From positions 42,796 to 106,795 of the forward strand of contig CAISET010000001.1 of the NCBI GenBank assembly GCA_903884505.1: a DNA stretch of 64,000 bases, in the 5' to 3' direction. The DNA comes from an uncultured Microcaldota archaeon (lineage in GTDB: Archaea; Micrarchaeota; Micrarchaeia; Burarchaeales; Fermentimicrarchaeaceae). Under the pieces are notes generated by a model that saw nothing but the letters and a program-made list of their open reading frames with translations, had not been told where the DNA came from and ran no database searches. Position 1 is the first letter of the stretch, and the number at the start of each line of letters is the position of its first letter. A program made the translations under genes and the position numbers. This document shows, in pieces, positions 50,830 through 57,808 of the stretch.

Positions 50830-51417
50830 ATGGAAATCGAAGTGAAAAAATCCACCGAGAAGGAGCTGTATTTCACCTTGAGCGGGATTACGCCTGCGCT
50901 TGCGAATGCGCTGAGGCGCACCGCGATGAGCCGGGTGCCGGTCTTCGGGATAGACAAGATTACGATGTACGAGAACGACTCCGCGCTGTTCGACGAGTAC
51001 ATCGCGAACAGGATAGGGTTCGTGCCCATCGAGACGCCATCCGGATACACGGAGAAGGACGTTGTGCTGTTCTCGCTGGACAAGGACGGGCCGGGGATAG
51101 CCTACTCGAAGAGCCTGAAGAGCTCGGACCCGAAGGTCACGGTCGCGAACAATGACATACCGCTGATGAAGCTGCTGGAAGGGCAGCACCTGAGGCTCGA
51201 GGCGAAGGCAAGGCTCGGGACCGGGAAGGAGCATGCGCGCTTCCAGCCCGGCGTGGTTACCTACGAGATTGATGCGAAGGAGAAGGAAACCTTCAATTTC
51301 ATGGTAGAATCGTTCGGCCAGCTTTCCGCCAAGGACATCGTCGTCAGCGCAGTGGACATACTTGCGGAAAGGCTGAAGGCGCTGCCGGCGCAGCTCAAGG
51401 AGGCCGGAAAGGAATGA
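50830..51417 (+). CDS. rpo3: DNA-directed RNA polymerase subunit Rpo3 (RpoD)
   Basis: 195 residues: TLSGITPALANALRRTAMSR, RIGFVPIETPSGYTEKDVVL and KEHARFQPGVVTYEIDAKEK. Assembly platform of the polymerase, pairing with Rpo11. It lacks the Cys-rich iron-sulfur insertion found in many archaeal homologues. ATG 50830 rather than the upstream in-frame codon inside uS11. Confidence 0.93.
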   Translation: MEIEVKKSTEKELYFTLSGITPALANALRRTAMSRVPVFGIDKITMYENDSALFDEYIANRIGFVPIETPSGYTEKDVVLFSLDKDGPGIAYSKSLKSSDPKVTVANNDIPLMKLLEGQHLRLEAKARLGTGKEHARFQPGVVTYEIDAKEKETFNFMVESFGQLSAKDIVVSAVDILAERLKALPAQLKEAGKE

Positions 51418-51425
51418 TTTTCCTT

Positions 51426-51512
51426 GCGGGGGTGTCAGAGCCAGGTCAAATGAGCAGGACTGAGGCTCCTGTGCCTTTAGTGGCTGCGAGGGTTCAAATC
51501 CCTTCCCCCGCA
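51426..51512 (+). tRNA. tRNA-Leu(GAG), no intron
   Basis: Acceptor GCGGGGG/CCCCCGC, anticodon stem CAGGA/TCCTG, loop CTGAGGC with anticodon GAG, a long class II variable arm, T stem GAGGG/CCCTT with loop TTCAAAT, discriminator A. It is the only one of the five tRNAs here with an uninterrupted T loop. Lies nine bases after rpo3 inside the ribosomal operon. Confidence 0.93.
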
Positions 51513-51546
51513 CTTCCGTTCAATTCGCAGTTCGATGGTGAGGATT

Positions 51547-51906
51547 ATGATAAGAGGAACTGAAAACGACGCGCTCCGGGAAACGATTGTATTCCTCGAG
51601 AAATGCGCACGCAAGAACAAGGCGCCAATCTGGGGCGCGGTAGCGGAGAAGCTCGCGAAGTCGAGGAGAAGCCGCGTAGAAGTGAACCTGGAGAAGCTCG
51701 CTAAGGTGACGAAGGCGAACGACGTAGTCGTCGTCCCGGGCAAGGTTCTCGGCATCGGGGAGCCCGGGCATGCCGTGAGCGTGGCAAGCTGGAGCGCCGC
51801 GAAAGGAGTGAAGGAGAAGATCACGAAGGCTGGCGGAAAGCTGATGACGATAAAGGAGCTCGTGGAAAAGAACCCGAAGGGCTCCGGCGTAATGATACTG
51901 CAGTGA
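51547..51906 (+). CDS. rpl18e: large-subunit ribosomal protein eL18
   Basis: 119 residues: RETIVFLEKCARKNKAPIWG, RSRVEVNLEKLAKVTKANDV and VVVPGKVLGIGEPGHAVSVA. ATG 51547 (IRGTEND) is supported by GGTGAGG; ATG 51535 is an alternative. Classical archaeal order eL18-uL13-uS9-Rpo10. Confidence 0.93.
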   Translation: MIRGTENDALRETIVFLEKCARKNKAPIWGAVAEKLAKSRRSRVEVNLEKLAKVTKANDVVVVPGKVLGIGEPGHAVSVASWSAAKGVKEKITKAGGKLMTIKELVEKNPKGSGVMILQ

Positions 51907-51921
51907 TGGTGAAGATGATGA

Positions 51922-52002
51922 CGGAGGTTCAGGAACCGGGGATATGCGCGGCGAGCGAGTTCGTTTGGAACGAAGAGCGAGCCTGCGCAACCTGGGTTCT
52001 GA
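51922..52002 (+). repeat. dispersed hairpin repeat, family 1, copy 3
   Basis: CGGAGGTTCAGGAACCG at the left end and GGGTTCTGA at the right end, as in the copies at 12083 and 36989; the middle is closest to the lipA copy (ATRTGCGCSGCGAGCGAG). An ATG at 51915 opens a 30-codon frame through the element (MMTEVQEPGICAASE...), ending at a TGA that overlaps an ATG of the uL13 gene. Confidence 0.78.
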
Positions 52003-52018
52003 AGTGATGGTGAGAAAG

Positions 52019-52450
52019 ATGAAAGTTGTTGATGGAAAAGGAATGATACTCGGCCGGATGGCTGCGGGCGTGGCGAAGATGCTGCTCAATGGGGAAGAGG
52101 TCGCAGTGCTCAATGCTGAAGGCACGGTGATGAGCGGCGACCTGGCGTACCTGATTGAGAAATATAAGCACAGGAGGACGATGAAGGACAAGTCCACGCC
52201 TGAGCACTCGCCGAAGTGGCCGAGGAGGCCAGACCTGTTCGTGAGGAGGATCATCAGGGGCATGCTGCCGTTCGACAACGCGCGCGGCAGGCAGGCACTG
52301 AAGAGGCTTCGCGTGCACATCGGGGCTCCGGATGACCTGCAACAGGCTGAGAAGGTTGTTGTGCCCGGCGCGAATGCGGAGAAGCTGAACACGAAATACC
52401 ACACAATTGAGCTGCTTTGCGAACGGTTAGGGTATTCGAGGGGCGGATGA
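52019..52450 (+). CDS. rpl13: large-subunit ribosomal protein uL13
   Basis: 143 residues: VVDGKGMILGRMAAGVAKML, KHRRTMKDKSTPEHSPKWPR and LFVRRIIRGMLPFDNARGRQ. GGTGAG precedes ATG 52019; ATG 52007 in the same frame overlaps the end of the repeat-borne frame. Confidence 0.94.
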   Translation: MKVVDGKGMILGRMAAGVAKMLLNGEEVAVLNAEGTVMSGDLAYLIEKYKHRRTMKDKSTPEHSPKWPRRPDLFVRRIIRGMLPFDNARGRQALKRLRVHIGAPDDLQQAEKVVVPGANAEKLNTKYHTIELLCERLGYSRGG

Positions 52451-52452
52451 TT

Positions 52453-52959
52453 ATGGTTGGAAAGAAGAAAAAGGAAGAGGGAGAGGCCGTGGCTGAGGAA
52501 GCTGCGGCTCCGGTTGGAGAAGAAAAGCCCAAGACGAAGAGGGCACCCAAGGCGAAGAAGGAGAAGATTGCGTTCACGCGCGGGAAGAGGAAGGAGGCTG
52601 TTGCGCGCGCATCCGTGAAGAAGGGCTCCGGGAACGTGAGGATAAACAGGTTCTCGATAGCGACTTTCGGCAACAGGTACCTGCGCAGCATGATGATGGA
52701 GCCGCTCGCGCTGGCTGGCGAGGTGGCGAAGAATGTCGACATAGACGTCAGCGTCTACGGCGGGGGCTCGATGAGCCAGGCCGAGGCCGCGCGCATGGCA
52801 ATCGCGAGGGGGCTCGTGGAATTCACGGGCGATGAGGAGCTGAAGAAAAAGATGATCGAATATGACCGGCACCTCATTTCCGAGGATGCGCGGCGTGTCG
52901 AGCCGAAGAAGTACAAGGGCCCGAAGGCAAGGGCGAGATTCCAGAAGAGCTACAGGTAG
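52453..52959 (+). CDS. rps9: small-subunit ribosomal protein uS9
   Basis: 168 residues. Core: TRGKRKEAVARASVKKGSGN, GGGSMSQAEAARMAIARGLV and the terminal KKYKGPKARARFQKSYR, whose end reaches the P-site tRNA. A Lys/Glu/Ala extension of about 35 residues precedes it. Confidence 0.95.
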   Translation: MVGKKKKEEGEAVAEEAAAPVGEEKPKTKRAPKAKKEKIAFTRGKRKEAVARASVKKGSGNVRINRFSIATFGNRYLRSMMMEPLALAGEVAKNVDIDVSVYGGGSMSQAEAARMAIARGLVEFTGDEELKKKMIEYDRHLISEDARRVEPKKYKGPKARARFQKSYR

Positions 52960-52967
52960 GTGGTTTG

Positions 52968-53162
52968 ATGATGCCCGTAAGGTGTTTCACGTGTGGAGCG
53001 GTCGTTGCGGACAAGCAGGAGAAATTCGAGGAGTCCGTGCGCAGGGGCGACAAGCCCGCGGCGGTGCTCGACAAGCTCGGAGTGAAGAGGTACTGCTGCA
53101 GGCGCATGTTCCTCGCACACGTAGGGATAGTCAGTGAGCTCGTGAAGTACGGGAGGTTCTAA
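52968..53162 (+). CDS. rpo10: DNA-directed RNA polymerase subunit Rpo10 (RpoN)
   Basis: 64 residues: MPVRCFTCG and YCCRRMFLAHV supply the four zinc-binding Cys of the Rpo10 zinc bundle. Usual size. rpo6 (rpoK), which often follows in archaea, is not present; a tRNA-Pro stands in that place. Confidence 0.94.
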   Translation: MMPVRCFTCGAVVADKQEKFEESVRRGDKPAAVLDKLGVKRYCCRRMFLAHVGIVSELVKYGRF

Positions 53163-53178
53163 CGGAACATATGTTTGA

Positions 53179-53263
53179 GGGGCCGTGTGCTAACCTGGCA
53201 TGCTTCCGGCTTGGGGTGCCGGCGATCCGAGTTCAAAACTCTGTGGAAATCTCGGCGGCCCCA
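53179..53263 (+). tRNA. tRNA-Pro(GGG) with a 12-nt T-loop intron
   Basis: Exons 53179-53237 and 53250-53263. Acceptor GGGGCCG/CGGCCCC, anticodon stem CCGGC/GCCGG, loop TTGGGGT (anticodon GGG), T stem CCGAG/CTCGG, discriminator A. The T loop would be 19 nt unless ACTCTGTGGAAA (53238-53249) is removed, giving TTCAAAT. TTCA pairs with TGGA as the central helix, flanked by AAA and AAT bulges. No room remains for an inner stem, so this is a minimal intron at 59/60. Lies between rpo10 and uS2. Confidence 0.88.
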
Positions 53264-53298
53264 TATTTTGATTCGACAAGAAATGGAGGAGAATATTT

Positions 53299-53997
53299 AT
53301 GGCAGGAACAGGAGAATTGTTGGTTGCGCAGGAGAAGTACCTTGAGGCGGGAATCCACATCGGCACGAAGATAAAGACGCCGGACATGAACCAGTTCATC
53401 TACAAGGCAAGGCAGGACAAGCTTTATGTGCTCGACCTCAAGAAGGTCGACGAGAGGATACGCGTCGCGGCGAAGTTCATCGCCAGGTACGAGCCGTCCG
53501 ATATCGTGGTTGTCGCTTCGAGGACCTACGCGGGCAATGCGGCAGCCGCTTTCGCGAAGGTGACGTCCGTGAAGCTGATGAGGGGAAGGGTTGTCCCTGG
53601 GGTGTTCACGAATCCCGCAAGGGGAGATTTCAGCGAGCCGAAGCTCATTTTCGTATGCGACCCCAAAAGCGAGCGGCAGGCGATAAAGGAGGCCATAAGG
53701 TCGGGCATCCCGGTGATAGGGCTCTGCGACACGGACAACTCGGCCAAATTCATTGACTGGGTAATCCCGTGCAACAACAAGGGGAAGAAGTCGCTCGGAA
53801 TAATATTCTACCTTCTTGCGAGGGAGACGCTCAAGGCGCGCGGGCAGATAGCGTCTGATGACCAGTTCACTGTGCCGATTGAGGAGTTCGAAGAGCACAC
53901 CGAGGACCTCGTTGGCGTGGAAGAGGTGGCAGAAGCGGCCGGCGCAGAGGGCGCTGAGGCGCCGAAAGAGGAAGGGGCGCCGGCGCCAGCTGCGTAG
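53299..53997 (+). CDS. rps2: small-subunit ribosomal protein uS2
   Basis: 232 residues: EKYLEAGIHIGTKIKTPDMN, FIYKARQDKLYVLDLKKVDE, RGRVVPGVFTNPARGDFSEP and IDWVIPCNNKGKKSLGIIFY. An Ala/Glu tail of about 25 residues ends the protein. Last gene of the superoperon; its stop codon abuts the stop of the convergent Cys-repeat gene. Confidence 0.94.
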   Translation: MAGTGELLVAQEKYLEAGIHIGTKIKTPDMNQFIYKARQDKLYVLDLKKVDERIRVAAKFIARYEPSDIVVVASRTYAGNAAAAFAKVTSVKLMRGRVVPGVFTNPARGDFSEPKLIFVCDPKSERQAIKEAIRSGIPVIGLCDTDNSAKFIDWVIPCNNKGKKSLGIIFYLLARETLKARGQIASDDQFTVPIEEFEEHTEDLVGVEEVAEAAGAEGAEAPKEEGAPAPAA

Positions 53998-55350
53998 CTA
54001 CCTGAAGTTTTCCAGGCAGCTCTGTTTCGTAAGCGGGTATGTTATCTGGCTGCAATACGCACTGTTGTTGAACCTCAATGCCGCGCGGTTATAGCATTCG
54101 TCCCTCCATTGCTGCGGCGCGACGCCTGCGCAGGTGGAAGGGTCGTAGGCCTGCTTGTTGATGACCTCCGAATAGCACTGTTCCTTGTAGAAAGTCAGTT
54201 CCAGGAGATTGCAGAACGAGGGGTTGTTCTGTCCGCGCGCGAGGTCAAGCCTGCACTGCGTGCGCTGCGCATCCAGCCTCACGCTATCGCAGACTTCGAT
54301 GCGCCCCCAGGCCAGGGCGACCGCACGATAGCACTTGTCCCGCTCAAGTTCCGGCGTCAGGTTGGCGCATAGGGCTGGGTTGTTCGTTGCTATCGAGATA
54401 TTTTCGTAGCAGGCGTTGCGGTACAGCGCGCCTACCAGGTCCTTGCAGAAGAAGGCATCGTTGATGCCCTCCGCATACTGCTCATAGCAGAAATCCTTCA
54501 CGTAAGTGTCGTTTATTTGCTGGCAGTAGTGGTAGTTGCTTTCCGCCTTCGCCAGGCACCTGTTCATCTGGTCCGGGTTTGTGATTTTTTGGCATATTGC
54601 AGCCGTGACATTGCCTGCTGATGTGAAATGCCCGAGGCATGCATCCCTCTCCTCCGTTAATTTTATGCGGTCGCACAGGTCCGGGTTTGGGATGGAGAAC
54701 GCGAGCGAAGAGAAGCAGGACTGCTGCAGGACCACATCTGAGATTTGCGCGCACACATCGGCATCAGAGCGATTGAGCGCAAAATCAAGCCTGCACCCGT
54801 CCGTTTCCGATGCGTTCGCAAGGGCGCTGCATTCGGAGGCATTGCTCTTCGCCAGGGCGATGCAGAATATTCTGGCGGACTCGTTGGTGAGGTTGGCGCA
54901 TAGTATGGCGCGGTCCCCGAGATTCACGTGGCAGTCGCGCCTGACCTGCGCATCCGGGATGTTGTCGCATACCGAGTAGTCTGATTTCAGCGATGCCAAC
55001 TGAAGGAAGCATTCGGTCTTGTTCGCGTCATACCGCATCTGCGCGCACAGGGATTCGTTCAGCGACGCGCGCGCGAAGTGGAGCGTGCAGCCATCGCGGA
55101 CAGAGTAATTGACCACCGAGGCGCAGTCTTCGATGCTCCCGCTGGAAATCGCTTTCGCGAGGTTGCAGGAATCGCGCTCCGCGACCGTGAAATATGAAGA
55201 GCAACTTGGAGGGGTCTGGGAGAAATAGGCCGTCGGGGTTGGGAATGGGGTTGGCGTTCCCTCCGGCGATGGCGGAGGCGAGACGCAGCCCGTGAGCAAT
55301 GCGAATAGGAAGAGGAAGGAAGCAAACGGCAATGCACTCGCCCTGTTCAT
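53998..55350 (-). CDS. Cys-repeat lipoprotein-like surface protein
   Basis: 450 residues. Signal peptide with a lipobox-like LLTGC (Cys about 22), a Pro/Thr linker, then about a dozen repeats of 30-36 residues with the pattern C..I.....RD.C...A....N...C. Each repeat has two Cys, suggesting paired disulfides in a helical solenoid. N-glycosylation sequons are frequent. The same repeat builds the protein at 62807-63691. I know no function; probably cell-surface. Confidence 0.72.
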   Translation of the reverse strand: MNRASALPFASFLFLFALLTGCVSPPPSPEGTPTPFPTPTAYFSQTPPSCSSYFTVAERDSCNLAKAISSGSIEDCASVVNYSVRDGCTLHFARASLNESLCAQMRYDANKTECFLQLASLKSDYSVCDNIPDAQVRRDCHVNLGDRAILCANLTNESARIFCIALAKSNASECSALANASETDGCRLDFALNRSDADVCAQISDVVLQQSCFSSLAFSIPNPDLCDRIKLTEERDACLGHFTSAGNVTAAICQKITNPDQMNRCLAKAESNYHYCQQINDTYVKDFCYEQYAEGINDAFFCKDLVGALYRNACYENISIATNNPALCANLTPELERDKCYRAVALAWGRIEVCDSVRLDAQRTQCRLDLARGQNNPSFCNLLELTFYKEQCYSEVINKQAYDPSTCAGVAPQQWRDECYNRAALRFNNSAYCSQITYPLTKQSCLENFR

Positions 55351-55374
55351 CGAATCATCTTATTGCCGCGATTG

Positions 55375-55384
55375 CCTTAAAAGG
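55375..55384 (-). promoter_or_regulatory. TATA box for the Cys-repeat protein
   Basis: Palindromic CCTTTTAAGG, 25-34 bases upstream of the start codon. Confidence 0.5.
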
Positions 55385-55504
55385 TTGCATCAGATGGTAG
55401 CTTGTCGTCATCCGCTGTTAGGCCAGCGTCGGCAATACCTCTTTATCGTCATCTGCAACACACCATCACGTCCTACGAATCGCTTCACAGGACGTGGCGG
55501 TGTG
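55384..55504. other. structured intergenic segment next to tRNA-Gln
   Basis: Two strong inverted repeats. GTTGC-ATC-AGATG (near 55384-55396) pairs with CATCT-GCAAC (near 55450-55459), enclosing a CGCTG/CAGCG hairpin. CACACC-AT-CACGTCCT (55459-55474) pairs with AGGACGTG-GC-GGTGTG (55489-55504). The second begins two bases after the mature tRNA-Gln 3' end on the minus strand. It may be a trailer/terminator or a small RNA. Confidence 0.5.
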
Positions 55505-55505
55505 A

Positions 55506-55749
55506 TAGCCCCGGGCAGACAATCGGCGAAGCCGATGCGCATTCGTGTGTTCGCTTAACGAGCGAACCACGACGCATTTGCGCCGAAGCGCAAATCGCGT
55601 TCGCGCAGCGAAATCGCGTTCGAACTGCCGTAACCAGGTTTCTCTCCATTTTCCGCGAGCGCTTTTACGCGCGAGCCGACGGTGGAACCGTCAGCGAGCT
55701 CGGAAAAGGGCTCAAAGCCTGGTGTCCTTGGCCACTAGACGACGGGGCT
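55506..55749 (-). tRNA. tRNA-Gln(TTG) with two introns
   Basis: Exons 55749-55712, 55639-55619 and 55519-55506 give a 73-nt tRNA: acceptor AGCCCCG/CGGGGCT, anticodon stem CCAGG/CCTGG, loop CTTTGAA, T stem GGCAG/CTGCC, loop TTCGAAT, discriminator A. Intron 1 (55640-55711, 72 nt) is at 37/38 with a textbook bulge-helix-bulge: CTTT pairs with AGAG, bulges GAG and AAA. Intron 2 (55520-55618, 99 nt) is at 59/60 in the T loop, with bulges AAC and TGT. It contains three perfect hairpins: TTTGCGC/GCGCAAA, GTTCGCT/AGCGAAC and ATCGGC/GCCGAT. Confidence 0.9.
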
Positions 55750-55772
55750 ATAGACTAATCTTGCGAAAAAGC

Positions 55773-55783
55773 GCTTATAATCA
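55773..55783 (-). promoter_or_regulatory. TATA box for tRNA-Gln
   Basis: TGATTATAAGC on the minus strand, 24-34 bases before the tRNA 5' end, as expected for an archaeal tRNA promoter. Confidence 0.6.
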
Positions 55784-57205
55784 GTATGCCTTCGCTATCA
55801 GCACCGTGTATTTCGCCGGAAGCCCGCAGGCAGCGCACTTGTCGGATATTTTCTCTTGCTTGAGCGGTATGCAGCGGATGCTCCCGCCCTCGGTCTCGTC
55901 CTTTATCTTCTGCTCGCAGGCCTCGTTGCCGCAATGCGCGGCCTTTGCCATCTTCCTGCCCGCTATCGCCGTCTTCAGCTCGGAGTAAGTCTTCACCGTG
56001 ATTGTGTTCTCGTCCAGGAATTTCTTCGCCCTCTGGAACAGATTCGTCTGGATCTCTTTGAGCAACTCGCCGACTTTTTCTTCAAGCTGCGCTTCCGCGA
56101 CGCCCGCCTTCTCACCCGTATCCCTTCTCGCAATCATGGCCTGCTTCTTCTCGATGTCCTTCGGCCCGATCTCGATTCTTAGCGGTATCCCGTAGAGTTC
56201 GTATTCAGCGAACTTCCAGCCCGGCGTGTGGTTCTCGTCGTAGTCCGCGATGCACCTCACGCCTGCCTTCTCCAGCCTCTTCCTGATTTCCTCGCACTTG
56301 CCGATTACCTTCTCCTTGCTATCCTCCCTGAAGACCGGCACGATTACAGCCTGCTCGGGCGCGATTGCAGGCGGAAGTATTAGCCCCTTGTCGTCGCCGT
56401 GCACCATCACTACCGCGCCGATGAGCCTGGTGCTCACGCCCCACGATGTCGTGTGCGCAAACTTCTCCGTCCCGTCAGCCTCGCTCATGTATTTTATTCC
56501 GAACATCTTCGGGAAGTGGTCGCCGAAGTAGTGTGACGTGCCCATCTGAAGCGCGCGGCCGTCCGGCATAAGCGACTCGATAGATGTGGTGTAGACTGCG
56601 CCTGCGAACGTCTCGAGCCGCGTCTTTTTCCCCTTAAGTACCGGGATGGCGAGCACTTTCTCCGAGAAGTCCGCGTAGGCGTCGAGGGCATCCGCCACCT
56701 GCTTCTCCGCTTCCTCCGGGGTTGCATGCGCAGTGTGGCCCTCCTGCCAGAGGAACTCCCTCGTCCTGAGGAAGAGCCTTGTCTGCTTTATCTCCCACCT
56801 GACGATATTGCACCAATTGTTCAGCTTGAGCGGAAGGTCACGGTGGCTCCTTATCCATTTGGAGTACATGTGGTAGATTATCGTCTCGGAGGTGGGACGC
56901 AGCGCGACGCGCTCCTCCCCGTCGCCTTCCTTCTTCTCCACCCAGGCGACTTCCGGCACGAAGCCCTTGAAATGCTCCGCCTCCTTCTTAAGCAGGGATT
57001 CCGGGATGAAGAGGGGAAAGTATGCGTTCTTCACGCCCATCGCCTTTATCCTCGCGTCGAGGTCAGCCTGCATCCGCTCCCATATCGCATAGCCCCGCTC
57101 GCGGATGACCATGCACCCGTGGACTGGCGCATAGTCTGCCAGCTTCGACGAGAGGATGACCTCGGGATACCATTCGTGGAAGTCCCCGGATTTCTTGGCT
57201 TTCAT
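55781..57205 (-). CDS. proS: prolyl-tRNA synthetase, archaeal/eukaryal type
   Basis: 474 residues from the ATG at 57205 (MKAKKSGDFHEWYPEVI); an upstream in-frame extension is rejected as untypical. Class II motifs: VALRPTSETIIYHMYSKWIR (motif 2 entry), REFLWQEGHTAHATPEEAEK and the motif 3 region LIGAVVMVHGDDKGLILPPA. Anticodon-binding domain near 300-400 and a C-terminal zinc-binding domain (CGNEACEQ ... CAACGL) as in the archaeal/eukaryal class. Confidence 0.94.
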   Translation of the reverse strand: MKAKKSGDFHEWYPEVILSSKLADYAPVHGCMVIRERGYAIWERMQADLDARIKAMGVKNAYFPLFIPESLLKKEAEHFKGFVPEVAWVEKKEGDGEERVALRPTSETIIYHMYSKWIRSHRDLPLKLNNWCNIVRWEIKQTRLFLRTREFLWQEGHTAHATPEEAEKQVADALDAYADFSEKVLAIPVLKGKKTRLETFAGAVYTTSIESLMPDGRALQMGTSHYFGDHFPKMFGIKYMSEADGTEKFAHTTSWGVSTRLIGAVVMVHGDDKGLILPPAIAPEQAVIVPVFREDSKEKVIGKCEEIRKRLEKAGVRCIADYDENHTPGWKFAEYELYGIPLRIEIGPKDIEKKQAMIARRDTGEKAGVAEAQLEEKVGELLKEIQTNLFQRAKKFLDENTITVKTYSELKTAIAGRKMAKAAHCGNEACEQKIKDETEGGSIRCIPLKQEKISDKCAACGLPAKYTVLIAKAY

Positions 57206-57363
57206 CGTTTCACGCTCCCTAACACTTCGCTCAGAAGGTATAAAAACTCTGTTGCGGAGCAGGCGATGCCCTTCGCCTGCAGTTAGTTGTTCCCGAAGGC
57301 TGCAGATATTTGGCGGATAAGGCACATTTAAGTGAAAAAATTACTTCGAAAGATGGAATATAG

Positions 57364-57375
57364 GTTTATATATTT
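57364..57375 (+). promoter_or_regulatory. strong TATA box for the thioredoxin-fold gene
   Basis: TTTATATATTTC, about 31-42 bases before the ATG at 57406, in a 200-base divergent gap that holds nothing else I can identify except the proS start region. Confidence 0.55.
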
Positions 57376-57405
57376 CCGCGCCGAAAGGATAATGGGGGAA
57401 TTCTA

Positions 57406-57804
57406 ATGAAAAGAAAAACTGTTCGCCATGCTAAGAAGAGAGGCATCTCATCGGGTGAAAGGGAATGCCTGCGCACAGTGCGAAGAATGGGCGCTGACGA
57501 GGTTGTCCTGGCCGCTGAGAATGAGCTCGAGAGGAAGCTCCTGAACACCTCTGGGGCGGTCGTGGTGAAGTTCTGGGACGGGAAGCCTCACCTCGCAGAG
57601 GAGGCGTTCGGCCGCGTTGCCAAGAAATATGCGAATGATGTGAAGTTCGCGTGCGTGCGCGTGAAGGACAGGAAGACGGTCAGGAGATACGCGATAATGC
57701 ACAGCCCCACGTTCGTGTTCTTCGAGGATGGGCGCGAGAAATCGCGCATATCGGGCATCACGCCAAAAGAGGCGCTTGATGTCTGGTGCGAGATGAATAA
57801 GTAG
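57406..57804 (+). CDS. thioredoxin-fold protein lacking the active-site Cys pair
   Basis: 132 residues. After a basic N-terminus (about 1-40) there is a thioredoxin-like core: AVVVKFWDGKPHLAEEAFGR, VKFACVRVKDRKTVRRYAIM and the cis-Pro loop SPTFVFFEDGREK. The usual WCxxC position reads FWDGKPH, so redox activity is unlikely. It may be a structural or chaperone-like relative. Promoter is clear; no operon partner. Confidence 0.7.
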   Translation: MKRKTVRHAKKRGISSGERECLRTVRRMGADEVVLAAENELERKLLNTSGAVVVKFWDGKPHLAEEAFGRVAKKYANDVKFACVRVKDRKTVRRYAIMHSPTFVFFEDGREKSRISGITPKEALDVWCEMNK

Positions 57805-57808
57805 CTAA

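Noticed and set aside
57206..57325. N-terminal extension of prolyl-tRNA synthetase from 57325
   Set aside because: Archaeal ProRS starts close to the FHEWYPEVI motif; the extension is low in plausibility and lies in the promoter region.
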